In this document: in pieces, positions 42,464 through 51,015 of the stretch
Position numbering within the stretch: the stretch's first letter is position 1
Layout: the number at the start of each line of letters is the position of its first letter
Origin: Klebsiella michiganensis
Lineage (GTDB): Bacteria; Pseudomonadota; Gammaproteobacteria; Enterobacterales; Enterobacteriaceae
Assembly: GCA_000963575.1 (NCBI GenBank)
Contig: CP011077.1
Coordinates: forward strand, 3,286,001-3,350,000
Length of the DNA: 64,000 nt
Direction of reading: 5' to 3'
Made by a program: the position numbers and the translations under genes
Notes under the pieces: generated by a model
What the model saw: the letters and a program-made list of their open reading frames with translations, nothing else
Database searches by the model: none
What the model was told of the DNA's origin: nothing

Positions 42464-44053
42464 ATGACGACTCCGCTTCTCGCCATTAACCATCTTTCGA
42501 TTGCCTTCCAGCAGGGAAAAACTCTGCATCAGGTGGTGGACTCAGTTTCGCTGCAGGTGGAAGCCGGTGAAACGCTGGCGCTGGTCGGTGAGTCCGGCTC
42601 AGGCAAGAGCGTGACGGCGCTTTCCGTGCTGCGCCTGCTGCCGTCACCGCCCGTGGTTTATCCCTCCGGAGAAATTCTGTTCCACGGCAAAGACCTGTTA
42701 AACGCGCCGGAAAAGACGCTCCGGGGCGTACGTGGCAACAAAATTGCGATGATCTTTCAGGAACCGATGGTGTCGCTGAACCCCTTACACACTATCGAAA
42801 AACAGCTGTATGAAGTGCTCTCCCTGCACCGGGGAATGCGACCAGAGGCCGCGCGGGCGGAAATCCTCTCCAGTCTCGATCGCGTTGGCATTCGCAACCC
42901 TGCGACCCGGCTTCAGGACTACCCTCACCTGCTGTCCGGTGGCGAACGCCAGCGCGTGATGATTGCGATGGCGCTGCTGACTCGCCCTGAATTGCTGATT
43001 GCCGATGAACCGACAACGGCGCTGGACGTTTCAGTCCAGGCGCAAATCCTGCAACTGCTGCAAGAGCTGAAGCAGGAACTGAACATGGGCCTGCTTTTTA
43101 TTACCCATAACCTGAGTATTGTGAAAAAGCTGGCGGACAACGTCGCGGTCATGCGCCACGGCAAGTGCGTGGAGCAACAACCCACTCCCGGCCTGTTCAT
43201 TCATCCCCGGCATCCCTATACCCAACAGCTGCTGAACGCTGAGCCGTCAGGCGAGCCAGTGCCAGTTGCAGGAGACGTTAATCCCCTGCTCAAAGTCGAG
43301 GATCTGCAGGTCGCGTTTCCTGTTCGTCGGGGGCTGCTGAAAAGAACGGTCGGACACCACTACGGGCTTAAAAATCTCAGTTTTGAGCTGCGTCCAGGAG
43401 AGAGCCTGGGGCTGGTCGGGGAGTCAGGATCGGGCAAAAGTACCACCGGGTTGGCGCTGCTGCGCTTAATTCATTCCACCGGCGCCATCTGGTTCGACGG
43501 CCAGCCGCTCCACCAGCTTAGCCGCAAGCAGCTACTGCCGCTGCGCCGCCGGGTGCAGGTGGTATTCCAGGATCCCAATTCCTCGCTGAACCCACGCCTT
43601 GATGTGCTGCAGATCGTTGAGGAAGGCCTGCGGGTGCACCATCCGTCGTTCAGCGCCGCAGAACGTAAAGCTAAAGTGATTCAGGCGCTGGAAGAGGTCG
43701 GGCTGCAGGCGGATATGCTCCACCGCTATCCGGCTGAGTTTTCCGGCGGCCAGCGCCAGCGTATCGCTATTGCCAGGGCTTTGATTTTACAGCCACAGCT
43801 AATTGTGCTGGATGAACCCACCTCTTCGCTCGACCGCTCAGTTCAGGCCCAGATTCTGGCACTGCTAAAATCCCTGCAGGAAAAACATCAGCTGGCTTAT
43901 ATCTTTATCAGCCATGATTTACAGGTAGTGAAAGCGCTTTGCCATCAGATGGTGGTACTGCGTCAGGGGGAAGTTGTCGAGCAGGGAGACTGCAGGCAGA
44001 TATTTAGCGCCCCACAAAGCGACTACACGCGTCAGCTTCTGGCGCTAGCCTGA
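42464..44053 (+). CDS. yejF: YejF, oligopeptide ABC importer ATPase (duplicated)
   Basis: Cytoplasmic ATPase with two fused nucleotide-binding domains, 529 residues. Domain 1: Walker A GESGSGKSVTA near 41, signature LLSGGERQRVMIAMAL near 158, Walker B LLIADEPTTALD. Domain 2: GESGSGKSTTG near 318, signature EFSGGQRQRIAIARAL near 425, LIVLDEPTSSLD. Each domain is of the OppD or OppF type. Last gene of yejABEF, tightly spaced. Confidence 0.97.
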   Translation: MTTPLLAINHLSIAFQQGKTLHQVVDSVSLQVEAGETLALVGESGSGKSVTALSVLRLLPSPPVVYPSGEILFHGKDLLNAPEKTLRGVRGNKIAMIFQEPMVSLNPLHTIEKQLYEVLSLHRGMRPEAARAEILSSLDRVGIRNPATRLQDYPHLLSGGERQRVMIAMALLTRPELLIADEPTTALDVSVQAQILQLLQELKQELNMGLLFITHNLSIVKKLADNVAVMRHGKCVEQQPTPGLFIHPRHPYTQQLLNAEPSGEPVPVAGDVNPLLKVEDLQVAFPVRRGLLKRTVGHHYGLKNLSFELRPGESLGLVGESGSGKSTTGLALLRLIHSTGAIWFDGQPLHQLSRKQLLPLRRRVQVVFQDPNSSLNPRLDVLQIVEEGLRVHHPSFSAAERKAKVIQALEEVGLQADMLHRYPAEFSGGQRQRIAIARALILQPQLIVLDEPTSSLDRSVQAQILALLKSLQEKHQLAYIFISHDLQVVKALCHQMVVLRQGEVVEQGDCRQIFSAPQSDYTRQLLALA

Positions 44054-44056
44054 AAT

Positions 44057-44407
44057 TCAGAAAGGATTATGGCTGGAAAAAGACTCGGCGATAGCGACGC
44101 CGACGTTTTTCAGGCGGCAGGTTGCGGCCAGCTCGTCCTGCAGGTTAACAAAAAGGCACGGCTCGCCTTCACACTCCACGACTGAGCTATCCACTTCGAT
44201 ATCGCTTAACGCCTGGCTGAGCGTATCCATGATCGGCCACGCTTTTTCCCCGTCCGGGCTAAGCAGCTTCAGGCCAATCAGGCAATCGTCGTCGTGTTGC
44301 GCATTTTGCGGAATCGGTTCAACTTTGGAGCCTGCAAAACCCGTCAGCCAGCGATAGCTCTGCGGCAGACGATGCACGATGGACAGTTGTATGGTGTTCA
44401 ATTTCAT
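44057..44407 (-). CDS. yejG: YejG, conserved protein of unknown function
   Basis: 116 residues starting MKLNTIQLSIVHRLPQSYRWLTGFAGSKVEPIPQN; E. coli YejG is 114. An alternative TTG 24 bp upstream would add eight codons that are not conserved. The sequence CEGEPCLFVNLQDELAATCRLKNVGVAIAESFSSHNPF at the end is highly conserved. No domain of known function. Convergent with yejF, 3 bp between stops. Confidence 0.9.
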   Translation of the reverse strand: MKLNTIQLSIVHRLPQSYRWLTGFAGSKVEPIPQNAQHDDDCLIGLKLLSPDGEKAWPIMDTLSQALSDIEVDSSVVECEGEPCLFVNLQDELAATCRLKNVGVAIAESFSSHNPF

Positions 44408-44738
44408 TTCCCCGGAAGTTCCAATCGGCAATTTATCTCAAACTCTTTACACAAAGGTTAACACAATGTTGATAAATTGCGTTTAAACGAGCATGAAAAC
44501 GGCTCACATCCAATATAGAGATTTCAAAACTAACGCTTTATTTTTGTGCTATGGCACGCGTTTCGGCGCTATATGTATCGCTTTCTGAGATCTAACTCAA
44601 CCTTTTTAACTACAAAGTTGTGACTTTTTACAGTTGAGCCTTTTACATATGCGAAACATATATCCTGTATTGACCGGGATTGTAGGGGATTTTTTGGGAA
44701 GAAAACGGGCGTTTCTGAACAAAAACGCCCGCGGGTTT
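44408..44738. other. 331 bp gap between yejG and bcr
   Basis: AT-rich stretch holding the bcr terminator (44697-44731) and the yejG promoter region. Between them are imperfect inverted repeats such as CTCAAC near 44595 with GTTGAG near 44634 and the direct pair ACATAT around 44645-44660. No RNA or gene is recognised. Confidence 0.6.
44697..44731 (-). terminator. Rho-independent terminator of bcr
   Basis: CGGGCGTTT/AAACGCCCG stem (44706-44714 with 44723-44731); on the minus strand TTTTCTTCCC follows. The bcr stop is 8 bp away. Confidence 0.85.
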
Positions 44739-45935
44739 TCAGGCTTTCGTGTGGCGGGTTTTACTGGCGTAAAAGTAGAACAACACGGAGGCCGTCGCAC
44801 AAATAGCAATAGACCAGATCATCGGCCACGCGGTGTTAAAGGTTGCCACCGAGAGAAGCGCCCCTGTTAACGCGCCGATGCCAAAGCGGAATGTCCCGGC
44901 CAGTGAAGATGCTGTGCCAGCCATATGCGGAAATTCATCCAAAATGACCGCCATCGCATTGGATGACACCAGCGACACGCAGCTGATAAACACCGCCACG
45001 CCAAGCACCATCGCCCAGAAGCCGAAGTCCAGCTGGCTGCTGACCACCAGCCACACAGCCATCGCAAACTGAATGTACAGCCCGGCACGGAACATGTTAA
45101 TGGCCCCAACCCGGCGCACAAAGCGGCTGTTGATCATGGTCATGAAGAACAGGAACACAACGTTCAGCGCAAAGTAGTAACCAAAGTGCTGCGGCGAAAC
45201 ATGGTTTAATTCGATGTAGACAAACGGCCCGGCGCTGAGGAACGAGAACATCCCGGCAAAGCTGAAGCCGCTGGCCAGCATATAGCTAAGCACCCGCTTA
45301 TGGCGGAACAGTGTGGCAAAATTACCTGCCGTGGTGCGCAGGTTAAACTTCTGCCGCATTTCAGGGGCGAGAGTTTCGTGAATAAAGAAGAAAATCATCG
45401 CCGAGGCGAGCAGCGCGGCGGCGGCCAGAATCCAGAAGATCGTGTGCCAGCTGTACCACACCAGCACCGCCCCCCCGATCATTGGCGCCACCAGCGGCGC
45501 AATGGTGGTAATCAACATCACGAAGGACATCATCCGGGAGAACTCTTCTTTCGGGTAGATATCCCGCATCAGGGCGTTGATGACCACGCTCGCCGCAGCC
45601 GCCGCAAGGCCATGCAAAAAACGCATCCAAATTAGCTGGTCGATGGTCTGTGAAAGCGCGCAGGCGATAGCCGCCAGCGCAAATACCAGCGTACCACCCA
45701 GCACCACTGGCTTACGTCCCAGGCTATCCGCCATTGGCCCGTAGAAGATCTGCCCGATGGCAAAGCCCAAAATATAGGTGCTGAGGGTCATTTGTGCGCT
45801 GCCCGCCGGGACATTAAAGCCCTGGGCTATCATCGGCAGCGCCGGTAAGTACATATCAATGGACAGCGGCATCAGCATCGCCAGCAGGCCAAGGATAACG
45901 ATAATACCGACAGAAGAGTTCTGTTTACGGCTCAA
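44739..45935 (-). CDS. bcr: Bcr/CflA-family multidrug efflux transporter Bcr
   Basis: MFS drug:H+ antiporter in the inner membrane, linked to bicyclomycin and sulfonamide resistance. 398 residues (E. coli 396). Twelve spans; MFS signature GPMADSLGRKPVVLGG near residue 68 and MRFLHGLAAAAASVVINALMRDIYPKEEFSRMMS near 107. It is 15 bp downstream of rsuA and probably in the same transcript, as in E. coli, ending in a strong terminator. Confidence 0.94.
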   Translation of the reverse strand: MSRKQNSSVGIIVILGLLAMLMPLSIDMYLPALPMIAQGFNVPAGSAQMTLSTYILGFAIGQIFYGPMADSLGRKPVVLGGTLVFALAAIACALSQTIDQLIWMRFLHGLAAAAASVVINALMRDIYPKEEFSRMMSFVMLITTIAPLVAPMIGGAVLVWYSWHTIFWILAAAALLASAMIFFFIHETLAPEMRQKFNLRTTAGNFATLFRHKRVLSYMLASGFSFAGMFSFLSAGPFVYIELNHVSPQHFGYYFALNVVFLFFMTMINSRFVRRVGAINMFRAGLYIQFAMAVWLVVSSQLDFGFWAMVLGVAVFISCVSLVSSNAMAVILDEFPHMAGTASSLAGTFRFGIGALTGALLSVATFNTAWPMIWSIAICATASVLFYFYASKTRHTKA

Positions 45936-45950
45936 AAGTGACTCCGGTGA

Positions 45951-46652
45951 TTAGGGCATGCCAACGCTGGCAATTTCCTGTTCGGTTAACGGGCGATACT
46001 CCCCAGGCGCCAGTTCAGGATCCAGGGCGATGTCACCAATGCGCTCACGGTGCAGGCCAACAACATGATTGCCAACCGCAGCAAACATACGTTTGACCTG
46101 GTGGTAGCGGCCTTCGCTGATGGTTAAGCGGACTTCCGTCGGCGTGATGACTTCCAGTACGGCGGGTTTGGTGAGATCTTTTTCATTATGCAGTTGAACG
46201 CCTTTGGCGAAGTGTTCCGCCGTGCCTTCTTCAACCGGTGATTCCAGCGTAACCAGATAAGTTTTCTCACAGTGATGGCGCGGAGAGGTAATCCGGTGCG
46301 ACCACTGGCCGTCGTCCGTCATCAGCACCAGACCGGTGGTGTCAATATCCAGGCGACCCGCGGCATGCAGCTTGTGCGCCACCGGCACGTCGAGGAAGTA
46401 AAGCACGGTCGGATGATCGGGATCGTCTGTAGAACAGACATAGCCCTGCGGCTTGTTTAGCATGAAGTAACGCGGGCCGTGCTGCTGGGTCAGAGGATTA
46501 TCGTCAAACGCTACCTGATGTTCCGGCAGCAGTTTAAAGGAGGCGTCGCGCACAACTTCACCGTCAATGGTGACACGGTTAGCACGAATTTCACGGCCAG
46601 AAATAGCGCGGCTGATACCGAGCTGCTGAGAGATAAATTTATCGAGTCGCAT
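45951..46652 (-). CDS. rsuA: 16S rRNA pseudouridine(516) synthase RsuA
   Basis: Makes pseudouridine at position 516 of 16S rRNA. The start at 46652 (MRLDKFISQQLGISRAISGREIRANRVTIDG) gives 233 residues (E. coli 231); the extra 21 codons upstream are not conserved. N-terminal S4 RNA-binding domain, then the catalytic GRLDIDTTGLVLMTDDG with the nucleophilic Asp near residue 102, and the C-terminal RYHQVKRMFAAVGNHVVGLHRERIG. It lies divergent from radD, 198 bp apart. Confidence 0.95.
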   Translation of the reverse strand: MRLDKFISQQLGISRAISGREIRANRVTIDGEVVRDASFKLLPEHQVAFDDNPLTQQHGPRYFMLNKPQGYVCSTDDPDHPTVLYFLDVPVAHKLHAAGRLDIDTTGLVLMTDDGQWSHRITSPRHHCEKTYLVTLESPVEEGTAEHFAKGVQLHNEKDLTKPAVLEVITPTEVRLTISEGRYHQVKRMFAAVGNHVVGLHRERIGDIALDPELAPGEYRPLTEQEIASVGMP

Positions 46653-46850
46653 TAGTGTATTGCCTGTTTCATGAAGGTGCCGACAAACGAGCGTGCGGCA
46701 GGGGCTGAAGCCCAAATTCAGGTGAAAATTGGTTTGCCTGATAATTAGTTTGCCAGTATAGCGACATCAAAAACTCTCTCAAGGTAAAACCGTGCTTTAT
46801 GGCATAATCGTTGCAGTCATTTGATAACAAGGTTGTAAAACCGCCCTGCC

Positions 46851-48611
46851 ATGTCTTTTACGTTACGCCCATACCAGCAAGAAGCGGTGGATGCCACCCT
46901 CAGCTACTTCCGCACGCACCCTGAACCTGCCGTCATCGTTTTACCTACCGGGGCGGGTAAAAGCCTGGTGATTGCGGAGCTGGCAAGAGTGGCTCGCGGA
47001 CGCGTGCTGGTGCTGGCCCATGTGAAAGAACTTGTGGCGCAAAACCATGCGAAGTATGTCTCCCTCGGACTGGAAGCGGATATTTTCGCCGCTGGCCTGC
47101 AGCGCAAAGAAAGTCAGGGCAAAGTGGTGTTTGGCAGCGTTCAATCCGTTGCCCGCAATCTCGAACATTTTCACGGTGAATTTTCCCTGCTGATTGTCGA
47201 TGAGTGCCACCGCATCGGCGACAGCGACGAAAGTCAGTATCAGCAAATCCTGGCGCATCTGCGAGGCAATAATCCCAGGCTGCGACTGCTGGGGCTGACC
47301 GCTACGCCCTTCCGCCTCGGCAAAGGCTGGATTTATCAGTTTCATTACCACGGCATGGTTCGCGGCGATGAAAAAGCGCTGTTTCGCGACTGCATTTACG
47401 AGCTGCCGCTGCGCTATATGATTAAACATGGTTACCTGACGCCACCGGAAAGGCTGGATATGCCGGTGGTGCAGTACGATTTCAGCCGTCTGCAGGCGCA
47501 GTCCAACGGGCTGTTTAGCGAGGCGGATCTTAACCGCGAGCTGAAACAACAAAAACGCATCACCCCCCACATCATCAGCCAGATAGTCGAGTTTGCCGCA
47601 GACCGGCGCGGCGTGATGATCTTTGCCGCCACGGTAGAGCACGCGAAAGAGATAACCGCCCTCCTGCCCGCCAGCGATGCGGCCCTGATTACTGCCGACA
47701 CGCCAGGCTCCGTGCGCGACACGCTCATCGATGCTTTCAAAAATCAGCAGTTCCGCTTTTTGGTAAACGTTGCGGTACTGACCACCGGTTTTGACGCGCC
47801 GCACGTTGATCTGATAGCCATTCTGCGCCCTACAGAGTCCGTTAGCCTTTACCAACAAATCGTTGGCCGCGGCCTGCGACTCTCACCGGGGAAAAAAGAC
47901 TGCTTGATTCTCGACTATGCCGGAAACCCGCACGACTTATTCACGCCGGAAGTGGGCAGCGCCAAAGGGAAGAGCGATAACGTGCCGGTGCAGGTTTTTT
48001 GCCCTTCCTGCGGTTTTGCCAATACGTTCTGGGGAAAAACCACGGCGGACGGCAAGGTGATTGAACACTTTGGCCGCCGCTGCCAGGGCTGGTTTGAAGA
48101 CGACGATGGCCTGCGCGAGCAGTGCGACTACCGCTTCCGCTTCAAAAACTGCCCGAACTGTAATGCTGAAAATGATATCGCCGCCCGCCGCTGCCATCAG
48201 TGCGATCACGTCCTGGTGGATCCGGACGATATGCTTAAGGCTGCGCTGAAGCTGAAAGATGCGCTGGTGCTGCGCTGCAGCGGCATGACGCTACAGTCCG
48301 GCGCAGACGCAAAAGGCGACTGGTTAAAAATCACCTATTACGACGAAGATGGGGCAGACGTTAGCGAGCGCTTCCGTCTCCAGACGCCGGCCCAGCGTAT
48401 GGCGTTCGAACAGCTTTTTATTCGCCCACACTCCCGGGCGCCCGGCGTGCCGTTACGCTGGATTACCGTTGCCGATGTTGTGGCTCAACAGCCGCTGCTA
48501 CGCCACCCAGATTTTGTGGTAGCCCGTAAAAATGGCCAGTTCTGGAACGTGCGTGAAAAGGTTTTCGACTACCAGGGGCGCTTCCGCCGGGCCAATGAAT
48601 TACGGGGTTAG
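46851..48611 (+). CDS. radD: DNA repair helicase-like ATPase RadD (YejH)
   Basis: Superfamily 2 ATPase involved in DNA double-strand break repair and RecA-dependent strand exchange. 586 residues as in E. coli. Motif I LPTGAGKS near residue 29, DEAH-like DECHR near 122, motif III LTATPFRLG near 151, motif VI QQIVGRGLRLSPGKKD near 338. The C-terminus holds zinc-ribbon cysteines (FCPSCGF near 384; CQGW; CPNCNAEN and CHQCDH near 440-460). Divergent from rsuA. Confidence 0.95.
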   Translation: MSFTLRPYQQEAVDATLSYFRTHPEPAVIVLPTGAGKSLVIAELARVARGRVLVLAHVKELVAQNHAKYVSLGLEADIFAAGLQRKESQGKVVFGSVQSVARNLEHFHGEFSLLIVDECHRIGDSDESQYQQILAHLRGNNPRLRLLGLTATPFRLGKGWIYQFHYHGMVRGDEKALFRDCIYELPLRYMIKHGYLTPPERLDMPVVQYDFSRLQAQSNGLFSEADLNRELKQQKRITPHIISQIVEFAADRRGVMIFAATVEHAKEITALLPASDAALITADTPGSVRDTLIDAFKNQQFRFLVNVAVLTTGFDAPHVDLIAILRPTESVSLYQQIVGRGLRLSPGKKDCLILDYAGNPHDLFTPEVGSAKGKSDNVPVQVFCPSCGFANTFWGKTTADGKVIEHFGRRCQGWFEDDDGLREQCDYRFRFKNCPNCNAENDIAARRCHQCDHVLVDPDDMLKAALKLKDALVLRCSGMTLQSGADAKGDWLKITYYDEDGADVSERFRLQTPAQRMAFEQLFIRPHSRAPGVPLRWITVADVVAQQPLLRHPDFVVARKNGQFWNVREKVFDYQGRFRRANELRG

Positions 48612-48624
48612 CCGGTACTTTTCA

Positions 48625-48653
48625 TTGCCGACAGAGTCAGATACGGCTATAAT
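48625..48653 (+). promoter_or_regulatory. Promoter of rplY
   Basis: TTGCCG (-35, 48625-48630) and a perfect TATAAT (-10, 48648-48653) with 17 bp between. Transcription would start near 48660, giving an ~80 nt leader before rplY. Confidence 0.82.
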
Positions 48654-48690
48654 GCCGCCCGCTTTTGCATCCGCAAAGCAGAAAACTTTA

Positions 48691-48717
48691 CCTGCTGCTG
48701 GGTCGCCTGTAGCAGGC
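48691..48717 (+). promoter_or_regulatory. Stem-loop in the rplY leader
   Basis: CCTGCT...AGCAGG encloses TGGGTCGCC. A structured leader upstream of a ribosomal-protein gene could serve autogenous control by L25; this is inferred from position. Confidence 0.4.
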
Positions 48718-48738
48718 TTATTTAAAGAGAAACAGTCA

Positions 48739-49023
48739 ATGTTTACTATCAATGCAGTAGAACGTAAAGAGCATGGCAAGGGTGCGAGCCGCCGCCTGCG
48801 TGCAGCAAACAAATTCCCGGCTATCGTTTATGGTGGCGCGGAAGCTCCTGTATCCATCGAACTGGATCACGACTCCGTAATGAACCAGCAGGCTAAACCT
48901 GGTTTCTACGAAGAAGTTCTGACCCTGTCTATCGACGGTAAAGAAGTAAAAGTGAAAGTTCAGGCTGTTCAGCGTCACCCGTTCAAGCCAAAACTGACTC
49001 ACATCGACTTCGTTCGCGCATAA
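48739..49023 (+). CDS. rplY: 50S ribosomal protein L25 (5S rRNA-binding)
   Basis: 94 residues, the E. coli length, starting MFTINAVERKEHGKGASRRLRAANKFPAIVYGG with AGAGAAA before the ATG. Single-domain L25 without the CTC C-terminal domain; binds 5S rRNA loop E. The C-terminus HPFKPKLTHIDFVRA is typical. Own promoter and terminator make it monocistronic. Confidence 0.98.
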   Translation: MFTINAVERKEHGKGASRRLRAANKFPAIVYGGAEAPVSIELDHDSVMNQQAKPGFYEEVLTLSIDGKEVKVKVQAVQRHPFKPKLTHIDFVRA

Positions 49024-49039
49024 TCGCGAGTTAAGTTCG

Positions 49040-49072
49040 AAAAAAACCCCGCTTCGGCGGGGTTTTTTGTTA
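49040..49072 (+). terminator. Rho-independent terminator of rplY
   Basis: AAAAAACCCCGC-TTCG-GCGGGGTTTTTT: perfect stem, UUCG tetraloop, T-run. Confidence 0.95.
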
Positions 49073-49117
49073 TATAAGCATTCCCGACGCCACGCCTGGC
49101 CAAAAGAGACAAATTCC

Positions 49118-49573
49118 ATGGTTGAAAAAATCCCTGCGGGTGCATCGTTGATACCCGCCGTAGAGAAGGATATCCAGGCTATCAGGACGATACAAAGCTA
49201 CCACGCCCATATCTATTTCGAGACGCCTCAGCAAAGGCTGATTGCCGAGCGGATCCGGGCAGAGATTGCGCTGCGTTTTTCAGTACTTCTCGGGCGCTGG
49301 CACGATGTACCCGTTGGCCCTCATGCGCTGCCGATGTACCAGGTCGCTTTTATGCCGGAGGAGTTTGCGCGATTTGCGCCGTGGCTGATGCTGAACCGCT
49401 GTGGGTTAACCGTGCTGCTGCATCCCAACACCGGGCAGCCCAGGGCCGATCATACCGATCACGCAGTCTGGATGGGGCAAAAGCTGGAGATCCGCCATTT
49501 GCAGCGCCTGCCCGAAAGCGAAGGTCCGGAACCAGAGTACATCCCGAATACTTCCCCTACGGTTTCGCCGTAA
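49118..49573 (+). CDS. DOPA 4,5-dioxygenase family protein
   Basis: 151 residues starting MVEKIPAGASLIPAVEKDIQAIRTIQSYHAHIYFETPQQR, with GAGA upstream; a longer frame from 49067 begins within the rplY terminator and is unlikely. The YHAHIYFE motif, GPHALPMYQVAF and LHPNTGQPRADHTDHAVWMGQ match the small DOPA-dioxygenase-like family (Pfam Dopa_dioxygen), with His residues likely to bind iron. Bacterial members are seldom studied; an extradiol ring-cleavage role is only an inference. It is inserted between rplY and yejK relative to E. coli K-12. Confidence 0.82.
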   Translation: MVEKIPAGASLIPAVEKDIQAIRTIQSYHAHIYFETPQQRLIAERIRAEIALRFSVLLGRWHDVPVGPHALPMYQVAFMPEEFARFAPWLMLNRCGLTVLLHPNTGQPRADHTDHAVWMGQKLEIRHLQRLPESEGPEPEYIPNTSPTVSP

Positions 49574-49589
49574 ACGTTAGCATTTTGAT

Positions 49590-49615
49590 ACGGCCCGGCT
49601 GAAAACACGGGCCGT
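49590..49615. terminator. Bidirectional terminator between the dioxygenase gene and yejK
   Basis: ACGGCCCG (49590-49597) pairs with CGGGCCGT (49608-49615) in the 51 bp between two convergent stop codons. T-rich runs are weak on both sides. Confidence 0.6.
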
Positions 49616-49624
49616 GTTAGCAGG

Positions 49625-50632
49625 TTATTTGCCTGAGGTACGGCGCTGAAGCTGATCGCGCAGATTCGGCGGTGTCCCTTTAATAGTTAAGGTGTCGGTG
49701 GCCGGATCCCAGAAAATACGTTCGCCCAGCAGCATGGCGTCGAAGTTAATCGTCAGCCCGCCGCCGCTACCGGCGTATTTCGTCAGCTGGCGCAGCGTGC
49801 CGCGATCGGCCGGGAAGCTCTCTTCCAGCTCATAGCCTTTCTCAGCGGTGAACTGCTGGAAGTTTTTATCGTCTACCGCCCACGGCAGTTCATCCGCCAG
49901 AGAAGAGAGTTCTATCTCCTCCCCCGCCTGAAGCTGTTCATTGCAGTAAGCGTAAACCTGCTGTCGCGCCGCCTGGCGTTCGTTTTTGTCCAGTTGAGCT
50001 TCGTGAGTGAAGTCATCCAGCGCCTGCAGCAAACCTTTATTTTGCGCTTTGGCATTCAACCCTTCGCTGGCGCCCAGGAAGTCCATAAAGAAGTCGGCCA
50101 CTTTGCGCCCTACTCTGCCCTTCAGGAAGGTCAGGTAGCGGGTAGATTCCGGGTTGGTTTCCCATTCGGTCAAATCAATACGCGCCACGATGTCCGCGTG
50201 GTTGATATCGAGGTAGTGGGTCGCGCTGATATCCAGCTCTTCGTTAACGCGCATGCTGCTCAGATTATTCAGCACCGCCACCAGCAGATATTCGACCGCC
50301 AGGTAACGATAATGGCAGAACAGCACGATACCGCCGTCGGCAAACGGGTATTTTGCCAGTTCATCGCGAAGGCGACCGGTCGCCGCACGGGTAAAGGCAA
50401 GAAAATCTTCATCGCCATTACGCTGCAGACGAAGCGCTTCAGCCAGTTCGCTCTCTTCGCTGAACAGGCCGTAAGCTTTATTTTTAGCGCTATATACGCG
50501 ATGCAGTTCCGCCATCATCTCTTCGACGGCACCGTCAGTTGCCAGCAGCGAGTCGCGCAGCACGACGTCCAGCGTCTGCTCATCGCGCTTAATCAGTTGA
50601 TGCAGGGCAATCTGGTTGATATCCAGACTCAT
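49625..50632 (-). CDS. yejK: Nucleoid-associated protein YejK (NdpA)
   Basis: 335 residues starting MSLDINQIALHQLIKRDEQTLDVVLRDSLL, matching E. coli YejK (335). Binds DNA in the nucleoid and has been reported to interact with topoisomerase IV. The central KGRVGRKVADFFMDFLGASEGLNAKAQNK and the end GERIFWDPATDTLTIKGTPPNLRDQLQRR are conserved. GGAGAG lies before the ATG. Divergent from yejL-yejM. Confidence 0.96.
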   Translation of the reverse strand: MSLDINQIALHQLIKRDEQTLDVVLRDSLLATDGAVEEMMAELHRVYSAKNKAYGLFSEESELAEALRLQRNGDEDFLAFTRAATGRLRDELAKYPFADGGIVLFCHYRYLAVEYLLVAVLNNLSSMRVNEELDISATHYLDINHADIVARIDLTEWETNPESTRYLTFLKGRVGRKVADFFMDFLGASEGLNAKAQNKGLLQALDDFTHEAQLDKNERQAARQQVYAYCNEQLQAGEEIELSSLADELPWAVDDKNFQQFTAEKGYELEESFPADRGTLRQLTKYAGSGGGLTINFDAMLLGERIFWDPATDTLTIKGTPPNLRDQLQRRTSGK

Positions 50633-50768
50633 GTTAAACTCTCCTTTAAGACCGGGCGGTATTCAACCACTGCCGCTACCGGGACGCAAGTCGTGATAAA
50701 AAAGCGGAAAAATCGTCCCTGCTACGGTAAGATAATGCCCTTTCCCGAATACGAATGATTTTTAATTT

Positions 50769-50996
50769 ATGCCACAAACATCCCGCTACAGTGACGAACA
50801 AGTTGAAGCGATGCTGACCGAACTGGCAGCCGTGCTGGAAAAACACCACGCGCCTACCGATCTTTCCCTGATGGTATTGGGAAATATGGTCACCAATCTG
50901 ATAAACACCGACGTGGCGTCCGCTCAGCGTCGTCCTTTGGCTCGCTCCTTTGCTGAGGCGCTTCAAGCTTCAGTGAGCGAAGATAAAGCCCACTAA
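50769..50996 (+). CDS. yejL: YejL, UPF0352 small protein
   Basis: 75 residues, same length as E. coli YejL: MPQTSRYSDEQVEAMLTELAAVLEKHHAPTDLSLMVLGNMVTNLIN. No known function; helical and acidic. Weak ribosome site. It lies 19 bp before yejM and is probably co-transcribed with it. Confidence 0.94.
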   Translation: MPQTSRYSDEQVEAMLTELAAVLEKHHAPTDLSLMVLGNMVTNLINTDVASAQRRPLARSFAEALQASVSEDKAH

Positions 50997-51015
50997 GGAA
51001 CTATCGTAACAAGTT

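Noticed and set aside
46941..47858. Minus-strand reading frame of 305 codons opposite radD
   Set aside because: No protein family features; radD is complete and conserved on the other strand.
49994..50758. Plus-strand reading frame opposite yejK
   Set aside because: Antisense shadow; no ribosome site and yejK is intact.
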